From: Mauremys mutica
Taxonomy: Eukaryota; Chordata; Testudines; Geoemydidae
Assembly (NCBI RefSeq): GCF_020497125.1
Contig: NC_059077.1
Location: forward strand, 30,207,340 to 30,271,339
Reading direction: 5' to 3'
DNA: 64,000 nucleotides
In this document: positions 63,875 to 64,000 of the stretch, in pieces
Position numbering within the stretch: the stretch's first letter is position 1
Layout of the letters: each line of letters begins with the position of its first letter
Translations under genes and position numbers: made by a program
The notes under the pieces: model-generated
What the model saw: only the letters and a program-made list of their open reading frames with translations
Databases searched by the model: none
Told to the model about the DNA's origin: nothing

Positions 63875-64000
63875 GTAAGCTGAAAATCCCTTAAAACTCA
63901 ATTTCTTTCTCAGCGCTGTACCTGTTTGAATTTGTAAAATGCAAATTAATACAAGCTTTAATTGAAGTTAGGTTTTTTTTAATAAGACAACATTGGCAGG

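Noticed and set aside
1..64000. tRNA, rRNA or snRNA genes.
   Set aside because: No cloverleaf with intact A and B boxes or other RNA gene signature was seen. Some repeats are of tRNA origin at most.

Overview
The window is vertebrate nuclear DNA. It carries the middle and 3' part of one protein-coding gene on the + strand, PARP8 (a mono-ADP-ribosyltransferase of the PARP family). I find 18 coding exons between 5709 and 63874, all flanked by AG/GT splice sites and all joining in one open frame: 1,960 coding bases, about 653 codons. The first exons lie left of the window. The exons for the last stretch of the catalytic domain lie to the right. No second host gene, tRNA, rRNA or CRISPR array was found.

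Everything else is intron, and the introns are a museum of transposable elements. The mix is PIF/Harbinger-type MITEs with a GGG(T/C)ATGTCTACAC terminus, many hAT-type MITEs with 8-bp target duplications, CR1 tails, MIR-like SINEs, DIRS-type and Ty3/gypsy retroelements, and Penelope-like fold-backs. This fits a turtle best, with a crocodilian as the less likely alternative. It does not look like a bird or a mammal. This assignment is inference from repeat content.

Layout. 1-5708: intron with Harbinger MITEs and two hAT MITEs. 5709-15364: exons 1-3 of the window, with a hAT element at 5987, a perfect-TSD hAT MITE at 10250 and a DIRS pair at 13164-14788. 17073-19180: a 2.1-kb Harbinger-like element with the remnant of a Myb/SANT-like gene. 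21146-29059: exons 4-8, including the 565-bp serine-rich exon, with a palindromic hAT MITE inserted in a CR1 tail at 21554. 29060-45231: a 16-kb intron with a Gypsy fragment in the order protease-integrase-reverse transcriptase (Gmr1-like), a Tigger-like MITE, two Penelope-like fold-backs and a CR1 tail. 45232-55324: exons 9-13, with two TSD-defined Harbinger MITEs, two Penelope-like fold-backs and a DIRS element rearranged into a 2.3-kb inverted repeat. 55325-64000: a second broken DIRS copy, then exons 14-18 with the first two catalytic-site motifs of the PARP domain.

The observations most worth following are four Penelope-like insertions that are all fold-backs with clean 11-14 bp target duplications, most carrying hammerhead-like motifs; the DIRS inverted duplication with a template-switch signature and an Arg/Ser-rich Gag; and the Gypsy fragment with integrase ahead of reverse transcriptase.
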